DNA from: Acanthopleura granulata | Lineage: Eukaryota; Mollusca; Polyplacophora; Chitonida; Chitonidae | Length of the DNA: 64,000 nucleotides | NCBI GenBank assembly: GCA_016165875.1 | Contig: JABBOT010000004.1 | Location: 20,986,007 to 21,050,006, forward strand | Reading direction: 5' to 3' | Shown: one piece after another, positions 57,217 to 64,000 of the stretch | How the letters are laid out: each line of letters opens with the position of its first letter | How positions within the stretch are numbered: position 1 is the stretch's first letter | Notes under the pieces: generated by a model | Told to the model about the DNA's origin: nothing | The model's input: only the letters and a program-made list of their open reading frames with translations | The model's database searches: none | Made by a program: the position numbers and the translations under genes

Positions 57217-60200
57217 ATGGCGTCGTCTGCGGCTCGGCGTTTTTCCTGGCGTCAAGTTCAAGGTTTTCGGCCCAAAATTCCAGATAAACTTAAAGGGGGT
57301 AGATTGGAGAGAATAGGTATATGTGTAACAGGATTTTTTTATTTCTTATAAATGATTTATGATTTATGGATTTATGATGAGATAAGGGGATGTGATGCTC
57401 GTCAATGTCGATAATTGAACCATTGGTGATGTTATGGTAGCATACCATGAATCTCGTTCAACAAGTCAGACCATTCCACTGCCATGTATGATGTATGACA
57501 CACTTTTCCGATGTTCATTGTGAAAAGGGAATTATTTAATAAATAAACGTCACTGTGGCCTGTGACAGCACCCTCGTCTTCACTACTGTCGACAACTTAA
57601 CCCCAGGAACCTTGTGGTAGTTTCATAACATCGATAAAATGAACATATCATATAGTTATTATCCACCTCTTTAGTGTATGGCTAAAGAATGTCACTTCAC
57701 CTGACTTCAGTTTGAATCAAATAGTAATTATTTACCTTATAAATGAAAAGACTTGATTAGCAACTGTCACAGCCAGAGTTCTATGGTCTATTTAAAACTG
57801 GTCTCATCTAAAAACTAGCTGCAAGTAACTCCGAAGAACTTGCACTTATTATATTTAAAGCATGGAGCTACAAGAAGTTTAGCTACAGTATCTTGTAAGT
57901 CCATAGTTCTTGCTTGCTGTAGTCTGGATATGCACAGCAAGCATGTAGTGACAACATGCGAGCATGTAGAAAACCACAACACAGTGGTCTTACCTTCTTT
58001 ACCTTCCAGGAGCCTTCATGGCTCAGTCGGTGAGCGCACTAGCACAACACAATGACCCAGAAGCTTCCCACCAATGCGGTCGTTGTGAGTTCAAGTCCAG
58101 CTCACGCTGCGGGAAGGTCTGCAAGCAACCTGAGGAGGGTAGTGGGTTTCCCCCGTGCTCTGCCCAGTTTCATCCCACCACAATGCTGGCCCCTGTCGTA
58201 TAAGTGAAATATTCTTGAGTACAGTGTAAAACACCAGTCAGATAAATATATCTTTACCCTCCAGCCAGCTTTGGAGTATGAAGCCCCTTGTTATCCATAT
58301 CAGTCAGATGCCATGCCCGTTACAACTCAGTAACTGCTTGTGTGTCATGGAGTCCAGGAGCGTGCCATCCATTTAAAAAAAGTGAAGGGTTATCTCATGA
58401 AAGAATTCATTTAGAGCTTTATTTCTGTCACCCAACTGTTGGTATAAACTGACCCCCTCTATGCTCTGCTTTTTGATTAAAACAAGTTGTTGTGAACAGC
58501 AATTCTAGGTAAACTTTTCTTTAAAACCATTTATACAACTTCAAAAGAGGGTTGTGTGAAACATATTTCTACTCCCTCATATGCCATAAATAAAAAATAG
58601 ACACCAAGAAATATTTACACTTCATAAATGATTTCAGTTTAATTGCACATAGTTACATCGTAACATCGTAGTTTTTTACTGGTTGTGTGCATAGTGTGAG
58701 TAATGTTCCAGCGAGGTAGATACAGAACTTCAGCTCTCCTATTTAATATGCTGACAAACAATTACAAAGTGAAGGCTGATGAAATTGGGCGGTTAACTCA
58801 GCTATAGAAACATTGATGCTCTGCTAAAAAAAGCAAAGTCAAAAAATACATTTCTCTCCCAGTTTTTGGAGACATTTAATGATGCTCTGCTAAAAAAAAG
58901 CAAAGTCAAAAAATACATTTCTCTCCCAGTTTTTGGAGACATTTAATGATGCTCTGCTAAAAAAAGCAAAGTCAAAAAATACATTTCTCTCCCAGTTTTT
59001 GGAGACATTGATATTGTTCATTAAATGTACTAACCATGTGAGAAAAGAGAAACTCCAGTTTTCCAGTTATGAATAAATTTATACTGGCTAAAAAGGTCAG
59101 ATGTCCCCAAAAGAATTACAATTAGGGTATTCACAACTGCTGACATATACAGTGAATATTTGTGCCCCAGCCTCTTTGTGAGGTATGACCTGCCCATAAT
59201 GATATGGCAAACTAGAGGAGCTTGCTGTGCTGAGAAAATCATGTATATGTCAAGTGAGAAATGGATTTTTTCAGTGTGTGTCAGCAGACATCTTTATTGA
59301 AAGTTTTAACATGAACTAAGTTCCATAAGATTTTCTTCCATGTCTCATCTGTGTTGAAGAACTTGGCTCTCACACTATTTGGTTGCCTGATACAAAATTG
59401 ATAGCGAATGGTGACTAAGGGCCCAAGACACATATATGTACTTAAGTGTGTACATGCATTAAATTTAGACATATGTATAGAGGGCTCCACACTTGCCCCT
59501 CAACAGAACATCATTAAAACAGGTGATAAAAACTATCAGAATATCCCATTCCAATGAAGAAAACCAGTGAGAAGATTAATAATCATCATGATGATGCCGT
59601 GTATATATATATATATACACTTACATACACACACATTTGATATGCTGTTGTGATTCTTCTCAGTAGAAATTAGCAAGCTTTGTCTACAAGCTTCAGAATA
59701 GGAAATATACCTGTACAGTATGTGAAACATTACATTCACCAAAATTGCTTGAACATTTTTTTCTTGATCACGGCTACTAAACTGTGTGCTTATTCAGCAT
59801 TTGCCAGCTCGGTTTTGTATTTGATGTTTGTCATAATAATATCATGTTGATGTTCCAGGTCAGTACATTCTGATGGTTTTGTCTGACTACAAATCTGTGG
59901 CTGTCGAAACTGTTCAAGACATGAAGGAAAAGCCCCTAAAGGCATCCATATATCTTGGGGGTATAAGTACCATAGGACTGTTTTTAAAGACCAATCCAGA
60001 TGAAGAGAGCTACAGAATCAAACTGAAAAATGCAGCAAATGACTTACTTTTGGTGAGTGACTTGGTGAGAAATACTAGATCAGATCGATTTGTGCAAAAT
60101 CTAAGCTGGGAATACAAAGATGGTAGACTGAAATACCAGTCATTCGGTGTGTTTTCTGTGATGTGGTTGGATTCATTCCCCTCCAGGCTGGATCTGTTTG

Positions 60201-60364
60201 AAGCAAAATGTCCACACCTTAAAACTCCATGGTATAGATTTCATAAGAATGTGGTGGACATAGGCTACCTTGGAAAGTGGCAAGTCATTGACAAGGAAAT
60301 GGTGGATTATGATGTCAGGCCTTCAGAATGGGAATCAGAACAACAGGATGCTGAAACCACATGA
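57217..60364 (+). CDS. TIMM29: Mitochondrial import inner membrane translocase subunit Tim29
   Basis: TIM29 is a metazoan inner-membrane protein of the TIM22 complex, which inserts carrier proteins. Two exons, 57217-57316 and 59859-60364, are joined in phase (AGAATAG|GTATAT to GTTCCAG|GTCAG) to give 201 aa; the human protein has 260. The N-terminus MASSAARRFSW is basic and fits matrix targeting. LSDYKSVAVETVQDMKEKPL (41-60) leads into one membrane segment, about residues 60-76 (SIYLGGISTIGLFL). Then come VSDLVRNTRSDRFVQNLSW, KYQSFGVFSVMW, LFEAKCPHL and VVDIGYLGKWQVID. The order of these blocks matches human TIMM29, including the family's characteristic C...R...VGFVGRW-like end, while the long human C-terminal tail is missing. 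The 2.5-kb intron holds a full SINE and a 66-bp tandem triplication. Poly(A) signals lie at 60785 and 61090. Confidence 0.92.
58010..58245 (+). mobile_element. Full-length tRNA-derived SINE
   Basis: The head is tRNA-like, with an A-box region TGGCTCAGTCGGTGAGCGC (58019) and a B-box region GAGTTCAAGTCCAGCTC (58088) at normal tRNA-gene spacing. The body follows: GGGAAGGTCTGCAAGCAACC, GGGTTTCCCCCGTGCTCTGC and CACAATGCTGGCCCCTGTCG. The tail is GTGAAATATTCTTGAGTACA and GTGTAAAACACCAG, then an A/T-rich end. It is the only copy here with both Pol III boxes recognisable and sits in the TIMM29 intron in sense orientation. Confidence 0.9.
58815..59009. repeat. Tandem triplication, 66-67-bp unit
   Basis: Three near-identical copies start GATGCTCTGCTAAAAAAAGC at 58815, 58881 and 58948 and end in CCCAGTTTTTGGAGACATT. 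The middle copy has one extra A. It lies in the TIMM29 intron. The near identity suggests a recent origin. Confidence 0.92.
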
Positions 60365-61460
60365 CAGGAAAATACTTCCCTTTTTTGACAGACTTTGTGT
60401 GAGAAAAGAGAAGAAATATAAGAGGTAAAATACAGAAATTAGATATACAGAATGACAATAATTGCCACAGAGGAGATGTATGAGAAGACATGTGATGTTA
60501 TTTATGGTCATGGTACAAGTAGATACCTGCTGTTTGATTTGGGGGAATTTACTTGGATAATTTTACTATTAATATATTTTCTTCCCTAAAATGTTGATTA
60601 CTTTACAAGTAGCAAACAAAATAACAGAAAAGGGCAAAGATTTGTAAATTTTTCTTCATAGATATTGTTTCTTAGTGACAAAACTTTAGGACTTCACATA
60701 TGAAATATACTGAATCGGTGTGTTCAGAAAAATTTTTCTAAACTTCAAAGCTTGATACACTCTCAGTTTGATAGAGATACAAACAATAAAAAGGTTCCAG
60801 CCTTGTTTGAATAACTTGGTATATGTACATTACAAGCTAACATTGTAGTTCATGCATTCTAGATGGGGAAGTTTCACAAGCACAAGCCGTATCCGTTGTG
60901 TATTGCACCTCACTGTATTTGTGTGGCTTCATTTCTCACATAACACTGACAGAGATGTAAAAAGGAAATATCAATATATTGGAAATATATTTACTTTTCA
61001 GGTGAAGTTAATGAATAGAATATTTGTCCAGGTGGAGTTGTAATGATTAGTGATATATTATGAATATATAAGAAGATAAATTATTTATCAATAAAACTCG
61101 TTTCCTAGACATTACCAGTTTTTCACAGTTCTACTTAGATTAACAAATACAATACATTTATATTGTAAATAACATACACCAAAAAATATGTCCTATACAG
61201 AATTTGTAAATAACGTACGAACAAGGTGAAATTTGTGTGTCATTGTAAAACATACACTTTAGGGTATCCCATAATGAACAAAATTAAAGATTATGGTTTT
61301 TGATGCAGGATAATGAAATGGATGTTACGTTCAAAACAGAGCAATCAAAAGCAACAGTGGACTTGAGGTACATATTGTTATCTATAGTAATTTGCTTTCT
61401 ACACTTTGATATTCAACCAGAATAAATAAGAAAACAAAGTTGATGATTTTTCTTTATTTA
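60365..61460. other. TIMM29 3' UTR and convergent gap to the beta-lactamase-like gene
   Basis: AATAAA occurs at 60785-60790 and 61090-61095, either of which could end TIMM29 transcripts. On the other strand TTTATT at 61453-61458 lies a few bases after the convergent gene's stop, too close to be its only poly(A) signal. No coding exon was found. Confidence 0.5.
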
Positions 61461-62912
61461 CTAAACCAAAATTTTTAAAATTATTGCACAACAACAGCTG
61501 ATGACCAGAATCGCATCTCTGGAAACAAGATTGACAGCCGACGATGAACAATCTGGAGGTGGAACAACAGGAGAGAGCTCCACATCATCCCACTTCCGGT
61601 CTCGTTGGAACGTCATTGGTGCTTGAAAACTGTCTGTCGACAAACGCAGAGTTAGATTGGAAAAATTCTCCTCAGAATTCTCTTCACCTTGGAATAAGAC
61701 ATAAAGTATGCCGCCTAGATCTCGAAAAGGAGTAGGGCCAGTTTCTAGAAAGTACCACAGTTTTCCCGTGAACGTTCCTCCCAGTAAATCTGGACGTCTT
61801 AGATCAGCCCAAGGGGTAGAACCCAGCCAGGATGTTACCAGTCGGCCGAAGCTGAGGTGTAAAAAATCTGGATTTGATGGGTTTCTAGAAATCGTGACAT
61901 TTCCAAAAAGTGGATGTCCATACTGTCCAATGGCTCGCTTAGCTTGACGTTCTGGAACAGGCAACGGGACCTTGTCGGCAAATGGGTTCGACGTGTTTTT
62001 GGGTGCAGGAGCCGGGACAAATGGTTGGGGAAATGTACATGCTGTTGAGGCATTCAGCACAGGATCTAGCCCCAGTACAAGGTCTGAGATGAACCATTCA
62101 GTCGTTAAGCGCGCCAAGTAAGCATCCACGTACATTGGTCCGCTGGTGTCCACGTATATCCCTGCCACAGCGTTGCCATACAGGCGAAGCTCTGCCCCAT
62201 AAGCAGATACCAGACCGTCATGCCACGTGTACCGGAAATCTGACCAAACATGAAATTAGATGCCATATTAATTCAGAATCCAACATAGGTGTACAAAAAA
62301 ACACCACAGTGTGCCTTTCTGTTAAATTACACCTACAAACTATGCAAGTTCTCAAGTAATTCGTATATACTAGAATGTTGTGAATGATGCCGAAGTTCAT
62401 ACACTGATAAAATAAGTCGCATTCAGATTGTGGTGCCCTCCAGTTACTCGTTAACCGAGCCAAACAGCTATAAACAGCCTTATGATAAAAGTTTTCTTCC
62501 ATGAGTCAGACAGATTTGTGGATTATGAAAAATGGAAAGGCTTCTCAGACTTACAATGGATGCTATTACAACTTCTTGCATCGTTAACATTGACAAAGTA
62601 CCCCATAGCCGTTGATCTGAAAGCCAGTTGATGTAGTAATTTTGCAGAACATACTGTTGATACTAACCTCTGTACATGCCGGTCATCCACCCCATGCTGT
62701 AGTCAAAGGACTCATCGGAGAAGGGAAAGATGGGTTTAAACACTGCATTCGGTGACCTGGGCCCTGTGGTGAACTGTGGCTGATACGTTTGCTGTATCAG
62801 GGACTGATCGCTGAGAACAACTCCACTCAGTCCGAGGTGGTACCTTATCCATTTCACTATATCCTCAGCAGATACCAGCAGTGACCCCGCGGCGTCAAAT
62901 GGATGAATGCCT
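61461..62912 (-). CDS. Secreted beta-lactamase-like serine hydrolase (gigasin-6-like), C-terminal part
   Basis: Two exons, 62668-62912 and 61461-62239, join in phase (TACAGAG|GTTAGT to TGGTCAG|AT). They give about 340 residues of the C-terminal half. HPFDAAGSLLVSAEDIVKWI matches the class-C beta-lactamase/penicillin-binding-like family as found in mollusc gigasin-6, and DYSMGWMTGMYR followed by TWHDGLVSAYGAEL fits the region around the third active-site element, where bacterial enzymes have a K/H-T/S-G motif (here HDG). FISDLVLGLDPVLN and TACTFPQP follow. The N-terminal half with the SxxK serine was not found up to 64000 and probably lies outside. The protein ends in a hydrophobic stretch, AILVISCCCAIILKILV, after a Ser/Ala-rich spot, like a GPI-attachment signal (inference). 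Whether it is catalytic cannot be judged without the SxxK motif. Confidence 0.85.
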
Positions 62913-64000
62913 CTGAAAATTCGGGGTAAGAAAACGCACATTATGTAGTGTTGGGTTGCAACAATGTATGTGAAAATCGTGAATATGACCGTGAAAATTG
63001 GCGATAAGAAAACGGACATCATGCAGTGTTCTTGTGAGAGGCTGCAGCCTAGTGAAAACTGGGGGTAAGAAAGGGACAGCATGAAGTATTATTTTGTGAG
63101 GAGTCGCTGTCGTGGTTGTTGAAATTACCCAGTGAGTATAAAAGTTGACAAGAGAATTAAGTCCCCAAGCTCAATATAGGGTATATATTCGGATCCACTG
63201 GTGCTTTTGGTTCGGTGGTTTCCCTTGGGCTTTCCTCATGTCCGGTTTCCTCCACCAATAAAGATTAAGACCACCGTCATTTACGTGAAATATTCATGAG
63301 TATGGCGTAATACAGCAATCAAATAATTAAGTACTACTACTAGTAAAAGTTGTTAACGTTCATAGCTCTATATCCTTATGTTGATGCAGAAATCAAGTTT
63401 CCCATTCCGTAAACCTGCAATTTTGTTAAAGGCCGGTTTAAAAGTTTGGTTTTACAGAGATGTAATAGCGATCGATTTTGAATCATAAGTCTGTAGGTTG
63501 TGAGCCTCTTATCCAGTGTCTTCAGCGCGTCGCACGTGGCATTGGGGCGTAGTACTGGAATATTACGGCAGGTATACACCATGTCCATGATGGTATAATT
63601 TACTGTTGCATGGTGTCTTTACACAAAATTTATAAACATGCTGTTTTCCACATTACATGGATTTCATGGATATCTTATTGTTCTGCAATGATGTACTGGG
63701 GCGTCGTTCATTGGCAAGATGAGTCCTGGCGGTGGCCAGAGAATTTTTAGATCGGTTTTATTGCTCGTAGGGCCTTGCGCCGTAACACTTAATACTGTAC
63801 ATAGGGCACAGATGTGACCATTGACCCTTTCGATATTATACGGTCCTTGAGGACAACCCGTCTATGGTATGTTGCACGTCAAAAAGTTATTAACTTGTCA
63901 AACGTTAGGTATGTTAGAGCTGCATCCGATTCGGCTTGCCCCTTTCTTATTAGTAGCCTCCGTTAAAAATTCATTAGTTGACGTATTACAACAATCAGAT
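62913..64000. other. Intron or upstream sequence of the beta-lactamase-like gene
   Basis: No upstream exon could be confirmed. At 62915-63080 a module with GTGAAAATT, GGGGTAAGAAA and CATCATG recurs three times in diverged form (about 62915, 62990 and 63050), a degenerate tandem repeat. The open frame at 63376-63588 on the minus strand has no recognisable beta-lactamase motif. The rest shows nothing I can name apart from the SINE fragment at 63215. Confidence 0.4.
63215..63325 (+). mobile_element. SINE tail fragment
   Basis: GGTGGTTTCCCTTGGGCTTT, GTCCGGTTTCCTCCACCA and ACGTGAAATATTCATGAG with GGCGTAATACAG match the body and tail of the SINE at 58010-58245. The head is absent. Confidence 0.75.

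Noticed and set aside
62555..62616. A 62-bp segment with good acceptor and donor between the two beta-lactamase-like exons
   Set aside because: Including it would shift the frame of the last exon, which is clearly coding in the frame given by direct splicing.
63376..63588. 70-codon minus-strand frame, possible upstream exon of the beta-lactamase-like gene
   Set aside because: It lacks any beta-lactamase motif and no phase-consistent splice to 62912 was found.

Overview
The window is animal nuclear DNA: AT-rich, with spliced genes whose introns follow GT-AG, long non-coding stretches, microsatellites and many decayed transposable elements. A tRNA-derived SINE family present in at least eight copies, together with a secreted beta-lactamase-like protein resembling the oyster shell-matrix protein gigasin-6, points to a lophotrochozoan, most likely a mollusc. 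The species cannot be told from sequence alone. All gene models were built by hand by reading exons, splice sites and reading-frame phase.

Layout. (1) 231-4691, minus: seven exons of a D-aspartate/D-amino-acid oxidase whose 3' end lies off the left edge. (2) 8551-11602, plus: a gene with a TATA box, a non-coding first exon and one long coding exon (453 aa). Its N-terminal half is a DUF1838 domain, a family known mainly from bacteria. (3) 12.1-19.0 kb: a graveyard of mobile elements, holding a frameshifted Ty3/Gypsy element, a broken DIRS-like element and a dead Tc1-like transposon lying against it. (4) 19476-21727, minus: a complete two-exon tRNA 2-selenouridine synthase (SelU/MnmH type). (5) 27426-35690, minus: mitochondrial glutaryl-CoA dehydrogenase (GCDH, 11 coding exons), head-to-head with (6) 36468-44956, plus: cytosolic phenylalanyl-tRNA synthetase alpha subunit (FARSA, 13 exons). 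(7) 48898-57143, minus: a Golgi YIP1-domain protein of the YIPF1/YIPF2 type (9 exons), separated by only 73 bp from (8) 57217-60364, plus: TIMM29, a mitochondrial inner-membrane translocase subunit (2 exons). (9) 61461-62912, minus: the last two exons of a beta-lactamase-like serine hydrolase with a GPI-type tail; its 5' part was not found in the window.

The genes do not form a single pathway; this is an ordinary gene neighbourhood. Two pairs, GCDH with FARSA and YIPF1/2 with TIMM29, are also neighbours on human chromosome 19p13 (from memory), which suggests very old gene order and probable shared promoters. The least ordinary contents are the DUF1838 and selenouridine-synthase genes, an approximately 640-bp repeat with terminal inverted repeats found three times and each time inside an intron, a 119-bp-arm palindrome with a SINE fragment in its loop, and a GIY-YIG-type Penelope-like relic in a GCDH intron.
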